Notes: generated from the sequence alone by a model not told the origin. A DNA stretch of 64,000 nt from Paraburkholderia sp. IMGN_8 (GCF_038050405.1 NZ_CP150900.1:4588001-4652000), one strand, 5' to 3'; shown: positions 19,288-29,378, counted from the stretch's first letter. Made by a program: numbers and translations.

Positions 19288-20660
19288 ACGCGCATCATCA
19301 GAACGCGCCGCTCTATCGGCGCTTCGCGGATCTGCTGCATCGAACCATCGGGCTCGACGCGGCGTCGGTCGGTCATAGCGCGATCGAGCGCGCGGTCGAT
19401 CTGCACGCCGCCGCCTGGTGCGCGGACGGTCACGCCGACGCCACGCTCGACGACTACTGGGACGCGGCGCAGGCGTCGCCCGCGATGGTGCAGGCGCTGG
19501 TCGAAACGGTCGTCGTGCCGGAGACCTGGTTCTATCGCGACGCCGACGCGTTCAAGGCGCTCGCGCGGCTCGCGCATGAACGCCTGTATCAGCGCGGCAC
19601 GGCGATGCCGCTGCGCATCCTGAGCCTGCCGTGCTCGACCGGAGAAGAGCCTTACACGATCGCGATGACGCTGCTCGACGCGGGCATCGACGCCGCGCAC
19701 ATGCGCATCGACGCGATGGATATCAGCGAACGTTCGCTCGCCCTCGCGCAGCATGCCGTGTACGGCCGCAATTCGTTTCGCGGCAACGCATTCCCGTTTC
19801 GCGACGCCCATTTCACGCGCACCGAGGACGGCTGGCGTCTCGCACCGCGCATCGTCGAAGCCGTGCGGTTTTCGCGCGCGAATCTGATGCAACTCGATGC
19901 ATCGGCGCTCGGCGTCTACGATTTCGTGTTCTGCCGCAACGTGCTGATTTACTTCGATCGCGAAGCACAGCAAACGGCGTTGCAAGCGCTCGACAGCGTG
20001 CTCGCCGAAAACGGCACGCTGTTCGTCGGGCCGTCCGAAACCGGGCTGTTGATGCGCTACGGCATGCAGTCCGCGAAGATTCCGTTGGCGTTTGCATTCC
20101 ATCGCGCCGCGGCCGCTGAAGCGCAGCGCGACGCGCGACACACCGCGCCGCTCGCCACCGCCGCGGCTCTTGCCATGACGCATTCGTTCGTACCCGCGCT
20201 TGCGCCGGTGCAAGTGTTCTCCGCACAGCCTTTCGCGTGGCCCGATCCGGTTGCACGCACGCCGTTCAATGGCGTTGCGCTGCAAACGCCGAAGCCGTCA
20301 AAAACCGTCCCACCGCCACCCGATCACGCACCGCCCACCACCACCGCACACGACACGTTGCAAGCCGCGCGCGCGTTGGCGGATGCCGGCCGCCTCACCG
20401 AAGCCGCCCATGCGATCACCGCGTATCTCGAACACCATGCACCACACGCCGACGCGTTCTATCTGCTCGGCGTCCTCGCCGACGCCGGCGGCGACATGAA
20501 CCAGGCGCGCGGCCACTATCGCAAGGCGCTGTACCTCGATCCGCAGCACGCGGAAGCATTGGCGCATCTGGCGACGCTGCTCGAACTCGAAGGCGACCGC
20601 GCCGGCGCGCGTCTGCTGATGCAACGCGCGTCGCGCGCCCAAGGAGCGCAACGTGGCTGA
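19284..20660 (+). CDS. wspC: CheR-type receptor methyltransferase with TPR domain, WspC
   Basis: 458 residues from MNAHHQNAPL; the start overlaps the wspB stop. CheR N-terminal domain (about 10-75), then a SAM-dependent methyltransferase with LSLPCSTGEEPYTIAM and the FCRNVLIYFD motif. After a Pro/Ala/Thr-rich linker, a C-terminal tetratricopeptide region (about 360-455, AHAITAYLEHHAPHADAFYLLG...) follows. It methylates WspA glutamates to set sensitivity. The TPR tail is characteristic of WspC. Confidence 0.93.
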   Translation: MNAHHQNAPLYRRFADLLHRTIGLDAASVGHSAIERAVDLHAAAWCADGHADATLDDYWDAAQASPAMVQALVETVVVPETWFYRDADAFKALARLAHERLYQRGTAMPLRILSLPCSTGEEPYTIAMTLLDAGIDAAHMRIDAMDISERSLALAQHAVYGRNSFRGNAFPFRDAHFTRTEDGWRLAPRIVEAVRFSRANLMQLDASALGVYDFVFCRNVLIYFDREAQQTALQALDSVLAENGTLFVGPSETGLLMRYGMQSAKIPLAFAFHRAAAAEAQRDARHTAPLATAAALAMTHSFVPALAPVQVFSAQPFAWPDPVARTPFNGVALQTPKPSKTVPPPPDHAPPTTTAHDTLQAARALADAGRLTEAAHAITAYLEHHAPHADAFYLLGVLADAGGDMNQARGHYRKALYLDPQHAEALAHLATLLELEGDRAGARLLMQRASRAQGAQRG

Positions 20661-21327
20661 CGATCGCACGGTGGCGTTCGACGATTGCTGGAATCGAATT
20701 GGCGTGCGCGGCGATTCGTCGTGCGAGCGTCTTGTCGAATATGTACGTTGCCTGAACTGCCCAGTGTTCGAAACCGCGGCGGCGAGGTTGCTGGAGCGCC
20801 CGATTCCGCTCGTGGATCTCGCGCAGCATGACGTCAGCGCGCCCACCCAGCACACAAGCCAAGGCGCGTCCGAATCGTTCCTCATCTTCCGCATCGGCGA
20901 CGAATGGCTCGCGCAGCCCACGCCGATCTTCAAACGTATCGTGCAGACGCGGCCGATTCATACGTTGCCGCATCGGCAACATCGCGCGGTGCTGGGCGTC
21001 GTCAATGTGCAGGGTGAGTTGCTGGTGTGCCTGTCGCTCGCGCATCTGCTCGGTTTCGAGCCGGACATCGCGGCGTGCGACGACAAAGCACCTCACGATC
21101 TGCCGCGCCTGCTGGTGGTCTCGCGCGCCGAAGAGCACGCGGTGTTTCCTGTCGACCAGGTCGACGGCGTGCATCGGATCGCGCTGTCCACTTTCTGCCC
21201 GCCGCCCGCAACGCTCTCGCACGCCGCCGCGTCGCATACGCACGCGGTCGCGCCGTGGCGCGGCATGACGGTCGGCCTGCTCGACGCCGACGCGCTGTTC
21301 GACACCTTGAACCGGAGTCTCGGATGA
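20653..21327 (+). CDS. wspD: CheW-like coupling protein WspD
   Basis: 224 residues from a GTG that overlaps the wspC end by 8 bp. The N-terminal segment contains two Cys pairs (DSSCERL and RCLNCPVFE), followed by a CheW domain from about residue 70 (SFLIFRIGDEWLAQPTPIFKRIV...VLGVVNVQGELLVCLSL). It is the second scaffold between receptor and kinase in Wsp arrays. The stop overlaps the wspE start. Confidence 0.92.
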   Translation: MADDRTVAFDDCWNRIGVRGDSSCERLVEYVRCLNCPVFETAAARLLERPIPLVDLAQHDVSAPTQHTSQGASESFLIFRIGDEWLAQPTPIFKRIVQTRPIHTLPHRQHRAVLGVVNVQGELLVCLSLAHLLGFEPDIAACDDKAPHDLPRLLVVSRAEEHAVFPVDQVDGVHRIALSTFCPPPATLSHAAASHTHAVAPWRGMTVGLLDADALFDTLNRSLG

Positions 21328-23687
21328 CGGACCCACATCGGCCGTCGCTGATCGATCTGTTCCGCGAAGAAGCGCGGACCCAGGCGCGCGTGCTCAACGA
21401 CGGCCTGCTCGCACTCGACCGCGCGCCGCGCGATGCCGCCGCGCTGGAGGCCTGCATGCGCGCCGCCCATTCGCTGAAAGGCGCGGCGCGCATCGTCGGC
21501 GTGCAGGTCGGCGTCGATCTCGCGCACGCGATGGAGGATTGCTTCGTCGCCGCGCAGGAAGGGCGCGCCTTACTCGACACCGCGTGGATCGATGAACTGC
21601 TGCGTGGCGTCGATCTAGTCGCGCGGATCGGTAACGATGAAGACGAGTCGGCGCGTGACGGTGTCAGCGCGTGCGTGGCGTCGTTGCAGGCGCGGATGGC
21701 GGGTGTCGTGCCGCATGGCGCGGCGACGCGGCGCGACGTGTCGCCGGCGGCCGTCTTACTGCCGCTTGAAGCGCCCGAACCGCAAAGCGCATCCACCCAC
21801 GATGACGCCGCGTTCAACCTGCTAGCCGACGCCCTGCGCGCGGAAGCGCCGCCTGCGGAAGCCGCGCAGGTAACCACGCTGGCAACCACGCCGGCAACCG
21901 GCCTGGCCACAGGCGACATCGCCAGCCCGGTGAACGAATCCGGCCGCATGCTGCGCGTGCGCGCCGACAACCTCGACCGTCTGCTGTCCTTGTCCGGCGA
22001 ATCGCTGGTCGAATCGCGCTGGCTCAAACCGTTCGCGCAATCGATGCTGCGCGTCAAGCGCGTCCAACGCGACAGCAACCGCGCTTTGGATCAGTTGCAC
22101 GAAACGCTCGCCGACCTGCAACTCGATCCGCGCGCGCACGCCGCGCTCGAAGCGCTACGTCGTCTGACTGCGGAATCGCAGCATCTGCTCGCCGAGCGTC
22201 TCGCCGATCTGGAGAGCTTCGACCGCCGCTCGACGCATCTGTCGCAACAGCTTTACGACGCCGCCTTGCAATGCCGGATGCGCCCATTCGGCGACGGCAC
22301 CAGCGGTCTCGCGCGCATGGTGCGCGACGTCGCGCGCTCGCTCGGCAAGAAGGTGCGCTGGCAACTGGTCGGTGAATCGACCCAGGTGGACCGCGACATC
22401 CTCGATCTGCTCGAAGCGCCGCTCGGCCACATGCTGCGTAACGCGATCGACCACGGCATAGAAGCGCCTGCCGTGCGCATCGCGCGCGGCAAGCCGGAGG
22501 AAGGCACGCTCACGCTCGACGCGCGCCACACCGCCGGCGCGCTGCTCATCACCGTATCCGACGACGGCGCGGGCATCGATCTCGATGCATTGCGCGCGTC
22601 GATCGTCCGCAAGAAACTGGCGAGCGCGGAAACCGCCGCGCGTCTGTCGGACGCCGAGTTGCTCAACTTTCTCTTGCTACCGGGTTTCTCGTTGCGCGAC
22701 CAGGTCACCGATGTGTCGGGCCGCGGCGTCGGTCTCGATGCGGTGCACGACGTCGTCAAGCGCGTGCGCGGCGCGGTGCGCATCACGCACGAACCCGGCC
22801 TGGGCACGCGCGTGCAGTTGCAGTTGCCGCTCACGCTCTCGGTGATTCGCAGCCTGCTGGTCGAAGTCGCGGGCGAGCCGTACGCGGTACCGCTCGCGCA
22901 CGTGAACCGCACGCTGCACGTGGACCGCGCGGATATCGAATTGCTCGAAGGGCATCAGCACATCGCCTTCGACGGCCGCCGCATCGGCGTCGTCACCGCG
23001 CATCAGATTCTCGACACCGCGCCGCTCGCCAACGAAGCCGAGACTGTCAGCGTGATTGTGTTAGGTGACGGCGCGCAAACCTACGGCGTGGCGGTCGACC
23101 GGTTTCTCGGCGAGCGGATGCTGGTCGTGCAACCGCTCGACGCGCGCCTCGGCAAGATCAGGAACATCACCGCCGGCGCGCTGATGGAAAACGGCGATCC
23201 GGTGCTGATCGCCGATGTCGACGACTGGCTGCGCTCGGTCGAAAGGCTCGTCGCCGGCGGCGATCTGCGACACGCGCAGCACGGTGCGGCGCACACGGCG
23301 CAGCGCGTCACGCGGCGCGTGCTGGTGGTCGACGATTCGCTCACCGTGCGCGAGCTCGAGCGCAAGCTGCTGGCCACACGCGGCTACGACGTGACGATCG
23401 CCGTCGACGGCATGGACGGCTGGAACGCGGTGCGCAGCGAGCGCTTCGACCTCGTCATCACCGACATCGACATGCCGCGGATGGACGGCATCGAACTCGT
23501 CACGCTCATCAAGCGCGATCCGCAGCTGCAAGCGCTGCCGGTGATGATCGTCTCGTACAAGGATCGCGAAGAAGACCGCCGCGCCGGTCTGAACGCAGGC
23601 GCGGATTACTATCTGGCAAAAGGCAGTTTCCATGACGAAGCCCTGCTCGACGCAGTGCGTGATTTGATCGGCGAGGCCTACGGGTAA
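21324..23687 (+). CDS. wspE: Hybrid CheA histidine kinase-response regulator WspE
   Basis: 787 residues from MTDPHRPSLIDL. N-terminal HPt domain with phospho-acceptor His49 (AAHSLKGAA), a linker, dimerisation helices, and an HATPase domain with HMLRNAIDHGIE, DDGAGID and GRGVGLDAV. A CheW-like domain and a C-terminal receiver with DIDMPRMDG complete it. The upstream extension of the open frame (to 21027) overlaps wspD and is not coding. WspE phosphorylates WspR and WspF. Confidence 0.95.
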   Translation: MTDPHRPSLIDLFREEARTQARVLNDGLLALDRAPRDAAALEACMRAAHSLKGAARIVGVQVGVDLAHAMEDCFVAAQEGRALLDTAWIDELLRGVDLVARIGNDEDESARDGVSACVASLQARMAGVVPHGAATRRDVSPAAVLLPLEAPEPQSASTHDDAAFNLLADALRAEAPPAEAAQVTTLATTPATGLATGDIASPVNESGRMLRVRADNLDRLLSLSGESLVESRWLKPFAQSMLRVKRVQRDSNRALDQLHETLADLQLDPRAHAALEALRRLTAESQHLLAERLADLESFDRRSTHLSQQLYDAALQCRMRPFGDGTSGLARMVRDVARSLGKKVRWQLVGESTQVDRDILDLLEAPLGHMLRNAIDHGIEAPAVRIARGKPEEGTLTLDARHTAGALLITVSDDGAGIDLDALRASIVRKKLASAETAARLSDAELLNFLLLPGFSLRDQVTDVSGRGVGLDAVHDVVKRVRGAVRITHEPGLGTRVQLQLPLTLSVIRSLLVEVAGEPYAVPLAHVNRTLHVDRADIELLEGHQHIAFDGRRIGVVTAHQILDTAPLANEAETVSVIVLGDGAQTYGVAVDRFLGERMLVVQPLDARLGKIRNITAGALMENGDPVLIADVDDWLRSVERLVAGGDLRHAQHGAAHTAQRVTRRVLVVDDSLTVRELERKLLATRGYDVTIAVDGMDGWNAVRSERFDLVITDIDMPRMDGIELVTLIKRDPQLQALPVMIVSYKDREEDRRAGLNAGADYYLAKGSFHDEALLDAVRDLIGEAYG

Positions 23688-23692
23688 AACGG

Positions 23693-24709
23693 ATGAAGAT
23701 CGGAATCGTCAATGACTTGCCGCTCGCCGTCGAGGCGCTGCGCCGCGCGCTCGCGGCGCGCCACGACTACGAAGTGCTGTGGGTCGCGCAGGACGGCCAG
23801 CAAGCGGTCGATTTCTGCACCGCGCAGCGGCCCGACATCGTGCTGATGGACCTTGTGATGCCGAACGTGGACGGCGTCGAAGCCACCCGCCGCATCATGG
23901 CGCGCGCGCCGTGCGCAATCCTGATCGTGACCGTCGACGTGGGTGCGAACGCGTGGCGCGTCTACGAAGCGATGGGCGCGGGCGCGCTCGATGCGGTCGA
24001 TACGCCGTCGCTGAGCGGCCCGGACGCGCACAAGAGCATCGCCACGCTGATCGCCAAGATCGACTGCATCGAGGCGTTGGTAGAGGAGCGCAATGCGCCT
24101 GGCGCGGCCACTGCGTCGAGGGTTAAGAACGGGACGAATCGCGACACGCCGCTGGTCGCAATCGGCGCGTCGGCGGGCGGGCCGTCTGCACTGGCCACGT
24201 TGCTCGCCGGTTTGCCGAAGGATTTCGCGGCCGCCATCGTGATCGTGCAACACGTCGACGCGGCGTTTGCCGCCGGCATGGCCGACTGGCTGAATCAGCA
24301 GTCGGCATTGCCGGTGCGGATCGCGCGCGAAGGCGACCGGCCGCAAGCGGGCGTCGTGCTGCTCGCCGCCACCGACGATCACCTTCACCTGAAGCTGCCC
24401 AACGTGCTCGGCTATACCCGCGTGCCGGAAGAGACGCCTTACCGGCCTTCCGTCGACGTGTTTTTTCATAGCGTGGTCGCACGCTGGCCGGCGCGGGCGA
24501 TCGGCGTGCTGCTGACCGGCATGGGCCGCGACGGCGCGATCGGACTCAAGGCGATGCGTACCAAGGGCTATCACACGATCGCCCAGGACGAGGCGACCTG
24601 CGCCGTCTACGGTATGCCGAAGGCGGCTGCGGCGCTCGACGCGGCCGCCGCGATCCTGCCGTTGCCGCGTATTGCCGCGGCGCTGGTAACGGCGGTCGCC
24701 GCGCAATAG
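23693..24709 (+). CDS. wspF: CheB-type methylesterase WspF
   Basis: 338 residues. N-terminal receiver with Asp53 (LMDLVMPNVDG) and C-terminal methylesterase with the catalytic triad Ser160 (GASAGG), His187 (VQHV) and Asp280 (GMGRDG). Demethylates WspA to reset the pathway; loss of WspF in Pseudomonas locks Wsp on and gives wrinkly colonies. It starts 5 bp after wspE. Confidence 0.94.
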   Translation: MKIGIVNDLPLAVEALRRALAARHDYEVLWVAQDGQQAVDFCTAQRPDIVLMDLVMPNVDGVEATRRIMARAPCAILIVTVDVGANAWRVYEAMGAGALDAVDTPSLSGPDAHKSIATLIAKIDCIEALVEERNAPGAATASRVKNGTNRDTPLVAIGASAGGPSALATLLAGLPKDFAAAIVIVQHVDAAFAAGMADWLNQQSALPVRIAREGDRPQAGVVLLAATDDHLHLKLPNVLGYTRVPEETPYRPSVDVFFHSVVARWPARAIGVLLTGMGRDGAIGLKAMRTKGYHTIAQDEATCAVYGMPKAAAALDAAAAILPLPRIAAALVTAVAAQ

Positions 24710-24771
24710 CCGCGTTCACGCCTACATTGAGCGCCGCTTCGATTCACTGACATTCATTCTGGCTGATCATC

Positions 24772-25878
24772 ATGGACACTCGCAAACCGCACCAGGACGC
24801 CAACGCGCCAGACCTCGCAGAAGACGCCGCGACCGCGCCGGCGCACGCGGTGGACGCGCCGAATCACGCAGTCGACGCGTTGGCCCGCATCCTCGCCAAT
24901 CCGCCCGCGGCCGAGTGCCCGATCATGGTGTTGCTGGTCGACGATCAGGCGATCATCGCCGAGGCGATCCGTCAGGCGCTGGCCGGCGAACCGAACGTCG
25001 ATTTCCACTACTGCGCGTCGCCCGAAGAGGCAGTGCACTGTGCCGAGGAAACCCGCGCGACGGTGATCCTGCAAGATCTCGTCATGCCCGGCACCGACGG
25101 CCTCACGCTCGTGCGGCAATACCGGCAGAATCCGACGACGCGCGATATTCCGATCATCGTGTTGTCGACCAAGGAACAGCCGCTCGTGAAAAGCGCGGCG
25201 TTCGCCGCCGGTGCAAACGACTATCTCGTGAAGCTGCCGGATCGCATCGAGTTGATCGCGCGGATTCGCTATCACTCGCGCTCGTACCTGAACCTCCTGC
25301 AACGCGACGAGGCGTATAAGGCGCTGCGCCAGTCGCAACAGCAGTTGCTCGCGACCAATCTGGAATTGCAGCGGCTCACGCATTCGGACGGCTTGACGGG
25401 CTTGTCGAATCGACGTTACCTCGATCAGTATCTGGCCGCCGAGTGGCGTCGTAGCACGCGCGATCAGGCCGGCCTCGGCTTTCTGATGATCGATGTGGAT
25501 AACTTCAAGGCGTACAACGACACCTACGGACACGTGGCCGGCGACGAAGTCCTCAAAGATATCGCGCACACTGTCGAGTCCTGCGTCGGACGCTCGTCGG
25601 ATCTCGCGGCGCGATTTGGCGGGGAAGAGTTTGCGGTCGTGGTGCCGGGCACGTCGTCGGGCGGATTGCGTTTGCTGGCCGAAAAGATCCGCCTCGCGAT
25701 CGAAGCGCTGCAGATTCCGCATGCGGGATCGGCGAGCGGCGTCGTGACGATCAGCATAGGCGCGGCGATAATCGTGCCGTCCGCGTCCGACCCCGTAACG
25801 ACGCTTATCGAAGCCGCCGACGTCGGGCTGTATCGTGCGAAGCGGGACGGCAAGAATCAGGTGGCGGTGAGCGATTGA
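24772..25878 (+). CDS. wspR: Response regulator diguanylate cyclase WspR
   Basis: 368 residues. A 45-residue Ala/His/Pro-rich lead is followed by a receiver (Asp102 in LQDLVMPGTDG), then a helical stalk (about 165-200) and a GGDEF domain with GGEEF (283-287). An RxxD inhibitory site (RSSD, 274-277) lies five residues before GGEEF, so c-di-GMP product inhibition is expected. Output is c-di-GMP and biofilm or attachment control. It is the last gene of the operon, followed by a terminator. Confidence 0.95.
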   Translation: MDTRKPHQDANAPDLAEDAATAPAHAVDAPNHAVDALARILANPPAAECPIMVLLVDDQAIIAEAIRQALAGEPNVDFHYCASPEEAVHCAEETRATVILQDLVMPGTDGLTLVRQYRQNPTTRDIPIIVLSTKEQPLVKSAAFAAGANDYLVKLPDRIELIARIRYHSRSYLNLLQRDEAYKALRQSQQQLLATNLELQRLTHSDGLTGLSNRRYLDQYLAAEWRRSTRDQAGLGFLMIDVDNFKAYNDTYGHVAGDEVLKDIAHTVESCVGRSSDLAARFGGEEFAVVVPGTSSGGLRLLAEKIRLAIEALQIPHAGSASGVVTISIGAAIIVPSASDPVTTLIEAADVGLYRAKRDGKNQVAVSD

Positions 25879-25914
25879 CCCGGTGAACGCGCAGTTGCAG
25901 CGCCACTGGATAGC

Positions 25915-25946
25915 AACGCGCCCGGGCATATCGCCGGGCGCGTTTT
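25915..25946 (+). terminator. Terminator after wspR
   Basis: AACGCGCCCGG and CCGGGCGCGTT form an 11-bp stem with an 8-nt loop, followed by TTTC. Confidence 0.85.
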
Positions 25947-25965
25947 CATTTGAAGCGGCGTTGCT

Positions 25966-28698
25966 TCAGCATTGCCATGAAGCGGCGCCCGCGGGCATCT
26001 CGCCGCGATATTTTTTGCGCGCTTCGGCAAGCACGTTGGCCTCGAGTGCGCCCTCGTCCACGAGCGCCTTTAACGCTGCGATCACGATCGCCGCGCGGTC
26101 CACTTCGAAGAACGCGCGCAACGCCTGACGCGTGTCGCTGCGGCCGAAGCCATCGGTGCCGAGCGTCACGTAGCGGCGCGGCACATAGGCGCGAATCAGT
26201 TCGGGCACCGCGCGGACATAGTCGGTTGCGGCGATCACCGGGCCTTTGGATGCGGCGAGCGCTTTCGTCACATACGGCGCTTCCGTCGTCTCACCGTGAC
26301 GCGCGAGGCGTTCCGACGCCATACCGTCGCGCTGCAACTCGGTAAAGCTGGTCACGCTCCACACGGCGGCTTCGATCTGCCAGTCGTCCTTCAGCATCTG
26401 CCGCGCAGCGATGATTTCGCCGAGAATCGCGCCAGCACCGAGCAGTTGCACTTGCGAAGACGTCGCCTGATTAGCTAGCGGATAGATGCCCTTCAGGATG
26501 CCTTCGCGCGTCGCATCCAGATCGCCGCCGGGCACCGAAGGCTGCGCGTAGTTTTCATTCATCACCGTCACGTAATAGAACACGTCACGCTGTTCTTCGA
26601 CCATCTCGCGCATGCCCGCGTCGACGATCGCCGCGACTTCGTACGCGAACGCCGGATCGTACGCACGGCAGTTCGGAATCGTCGATGCCGCCAGATGGCT
26701 CGTGCCGTCCTGATGCTGCAGGCCTTCTCCGCCGAGCGTCGTCTTGCCCGAGGTCGCGCCGATCAGGAAACCTCTCGCGCGCTGATCCGCAGCGGCCCAG
26801 ATCAGGTCGCCGATGCGCTGAAAGCCGAACATCGAGTAGTAGATGTAGAACGGCAACATCGGCAGGTTGTGCACGCTGTACGAGGTCGCCGCCGCAATCC
26901 ACGACGACACCGCGCCCGCTTCCGAAATCCCTTCCTCGAGAATCTGCCCGTTGGTGTCCTCGCGGTAGTACAGCATCGAGCCGAGGTCCTCCGGCTCGTA
27001 CAACTGCCCGAGCGGCGAATAAATACCGACCTGACGGAACATATTCGCCATGCCGAAGGTGCGTGCCTCATCGGCGACGATCGGCACCACGCGCGGACCC
27101 ACTTCGTTGTCCTTGAGCAGCGCGGTCAGCATCCGGACCAGCGCCATGGTCGTGGACATTTCGCGGCCGTTCGAATCCAGCGCGAATTGCCCCCAGGAGG
27201 ACATCGGCGGGACGATCAGCCCCTTCGATGCAACTCTCCGCCTTCTGGGCAGATAGCCTCCCAGGGCAGCCCGGCGAGCATGCAGGTATTGCATCTCCGG
27301 GCTGTCGTCCGCTGGCTTGTAAAACTTCACCTGTCCGACGTCCTCATCCGTGAGCGGCAGGCGGAAGCGGTCGCGAAACGCCTTGAGGTCGTCGAAGCCG
27401 AGTTTCTTTTGCTGATGCGTGGTCATCCGGCCTTGGCCCGAGGCGCCCATGCCGAAGCCCTTCATCGTCTTCGCGAGGATCACCGTCGGTTGGCCGCGAT
27501 GCGCGAGCGCCTTCGCATACGCCGCGTGCAGCTTGCGCACGTCGTGGCCGCCGCGGCGCAAGCGGTCGACGTCGTCGTCGGAAAGCTGCGCGGCGAGCGC
27601 CGCCAGCTCCGGGTTCTGGCCGAAGAAGCGTTCGCGGTTATACGCGCCGTCGTTCGCCGAGAAAGTCTGGAATTGCCCGTCGACGGTGTGCGCGAACGCG
27701 CGCAGCAACGCGCCGGTGCGGTCGCGCGAAAACAGCGCGTCCCAGTCCGAACCCCAGATCACCTTGATCACGTTCCAGCCGGCGCCGATGAAATGCGCCT
27801 CGAGTTCGTCGATGATGCGGCCGTTGCTGCGCACCGGACCATCCAGCCGTTGCAGGTTGCAGTTGATCACGAACACGAGATTATCGAGCCCCTCGCGGGC
27901 GGCCAGCGACAACGCGCCGGTCGATTCCGGCTCGTCCATCTCGCCGTCGCCAAAGAATCCCCACACCTTGCGCCCGCCGGTCTCTGCGAGGCCACGGTTG
28001 GCGAGGTAGCGCATGAAGCGCGCCTGGTAAATCGCGTTGATCGGGCCGATGCCCATCGAGCCTGTAGGGAACTGCCAGAAGTCCGGCATGAGCCACGGAT
28101 GCGGATACGAGCACAGCCCCGGCCCGGCAATCTCGCGGCGGTAGTGTTGCAGGTGCTGCTCGCCCAAAAATCCTTCGAGGTAGGCCCGTGCATAGACGCC
28201 CGGCGACGAATGCGGCTGGAAGTAGACGAGGTCGCCCGTGCCCTCCTCGCCGTTTGATGCCGCGGCCCGGAAGAAATGGTTGAAGCCGACCTCGAACAGA
28301 TCCGCCGCTGACGCATAGCTCGCGATATGGCCACCGAGTTCGCCGTATGCCTGGTTCGCGCGCACCACCATCGCCAGCGCATTCCAGCGCAGCGCGGCAG
28401 CGAGGCGCTCTTCGAGTTCGAGATTGCCCGGATAACGCGGCTGCTGCTCGAGCGGGATCGTGTTCTGGTACGGTGTGACGGTGGTCCGCGCCGATTCCAC
28501 GCCGAGCGACAGCGCATGCCCTGCAAGCTTGTCGAACAGGAACTGCGCGCGATCGCGGCCGACGTGCGCGACCACTGCATCGAGCGCCTCCAGCCATTCG
28601 GCGGTTTCCTGCGGGTCGGTGTCTTCACGTTCCGCGCGTTCCACGCCTTGAACATTCAAGGACCGCACCTGCTCGCTACCGCTGGACAAATCCGTCAT
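25966..28698 (-). CDS. Homodimeric 2-oxoacid (pyruvate) dehydrogenase E1 component, AceE/MdeB family
   Basis: 910 residues, full length for the homodimeric E1. The thiamine-diphosphate site shows GDGEMDEPES and FVINCNLQRLDGPVRSN. No E2 or E3 gene is adjacent, so it probably works with components encoded elsewhere or on a different 2-oxoacid. It is divergent from an Lrp-family regulator, a pairing seen with the methionine-catabolic mdeR/mdeB genes of Pseudomonas putida, where the substrate is 2-oxobutyrate. No methionine gamma-lyase is seen here, so the substrate is unresolved. Confidence 0.9.
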   Translation of the reverse strand: MTDLSSGSEQVRSLNVQGVERAEREDTDPQETAEWLEALDAVVAHVGRDRAQFLFDKLAGHALSLGVESARTTVTPYQNTIPLEQQPRYPGNLELEERLAAALRWNALAMVVRANQAYGELGGHIASYASAADLFEVGFNHFFRAAASNGEEGTGDLVYFQPHSSPGVYARAYLEGFLGEQHLQHYRREIAGPGLCSYPHPWLMPDFWQFPTGSMGIGPINAIYQARFMRYLANRGLAETGGRKVWGFFGDGEMDEPESTGALSLAAREGLDNLVFVINCNLQRLDGPVRSNGRIIDELEAHFIGAGWNVIKVIWGSDWDALFSRDRTGALLRAFAHTVDGQFQTFSANDGAYNRERFFGQNPELAALAAQLSDDDVDRLRRGGHDVRKLHAAYAKALAHRGQPTVILAKTMKGFGMGASGQGRMTTHQQKKLGFDDLKAFRDRFRLPLTDEDVGQVKFYKPADDSPEMQYLHARRAALGGYLPRRRRVASKGLIVPPMSSWGQFALDSNGREMSTTMALVRMLTALLKDNEVGPRVVPIVADEARTFGMANMFRQVGIYSPLGQLYEPEDLGSMLYYREDTNGQILEEGISEAGAVSSWIAAATSYSVHNLPMLPFYIYYSMFGFQRIGDLIWAAADQRARGFLIGATSGKTTLGGEGLQHQDGTSHLAASTIPNCRAYDPAFAYEVAAIVDAGMREMVEEQRDVFYYVTVMNENYAQPSVPGGDLDATREGILKGIYPLANQATSSQVQLLGAGAILGEIIAARQMLKDDWQIEAAVWSVTSFTELQRDGMASERLARHGETTEAPYVTKALAASKGPVIAATDYVRAVPELIRAYVPRRYVTLGTDGFGRSDTRQALRAFFEVDRAAIVIAALKALVDEGALEANVLAEARKKYRGEMPAGAASWQC

Positions 28699-28762
28699 GG
28701 CACCACTCCCGCAAGGAGGCGTTCAACTCGAAATCGAGTGAATTAATGGTACCCATCCATCC

Positions 28763-28784
28763 GCAAAATGAGCCTCTCATTTGC
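28763..28784. promoter_or_regulatory. Near-palindrome in the E1-lrp intergenic region
   Basis: GCAAAATGAG and CTCATTTGC are arranged head to head, of the size expected for an Lrp-family site. Lies between the divergent genes. Confidence 0.45.
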
Positions 28785-28812
28785 TTGTGATCTCGCTCTG
28801 GGATAGGCTATT

Positions 28813-28842
28813 TATTCCGAATTTCGCGCCCATCACGGAATA
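28813..28842. promoter_or_regulatory. Inverted repeat just upstream of the Lrp-family gene
   Basis: TATTCCG and CGGAATA, 7-bp arms separated by 16 bp, ending 9 bp before the regulator ATG. A candidate autoregulatory operator. Confidence 0.45.
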
Positions 28843-28850
28843 TTTCATCT

Positions 28851-29378
28851 ATGACCATGCCACCCAGACGGCTCGATCGCATCGACATCGGCATCCTGAG
28901 CCAGTTGCAGCAGAACGCGCGCATTACCAACGCGGATCTGGCCCGCTCGGTGAATCTGTCGCCGACGCCCTGCTTCAATCGCGTGCGCGCGCTCGAAAAA
29001 CTCGGCCTGTTCAAGCAGCAGGTCACGTTGCTGAACCCGGAGCCGCTCGGGCTGCGCATCAACGTGTTCATTCAGGTGAGTCTGGAGAAGCAGGTGGAAG
29101 ACGCGCTGCAGCGTTTCGAGCAGGCGATTTCGGAGCGCCCCGAGGTGATGGAGTGCTATCTGATGACGGGCGACGCCGACTATCTCTTGCGCGTCGTGAT
29201 GCCGGACATGCAGACGCTGGAGCGCTTCATCGTCGATCATCTGACGAAGATTCCGGGCATTTCGAACATCCGCTCCAGCTTTGCTTTGAAACAGGTGCGC
29301 TATAAAACGGCGCTGCCGCTGCCGTCGTCAGGACTGACGCTGGTCGATCCTGACGACGTCGCGACCGACTGGCGTTAA
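28851..29378 (+). CDS. Lrp/AsnC-family transcriptional regulator
   Basis: 175 residues from [21 protein letters not shown]-terminal helix-turn-helix ([28 protein letters not shown]) and C-terminal RAM ligand-binding domain ([12 protein letters not shown]...[17 protein letters not shown]). It probably controls the divergent E1 gene in response to an amino acid or oxoacid. It ends with a 4-bp overlap with the convergent SDR gene. Confidence 0.92.
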   Translation: MTMPPRRLDRIDIGILSQLQQNARITNADLARSVNLSPTPCFNRVRALEKLGLFKQQVTLLNPEPLGLRINVFIQVSLEKQVEDALQRFEQAISERPEVMECYLMTGDADYLLRVVMPDMQTLERFIVDHLTKIPGISNIRSSFALKQVRYKTALPLPSSGLTLVDPDDVATDWR

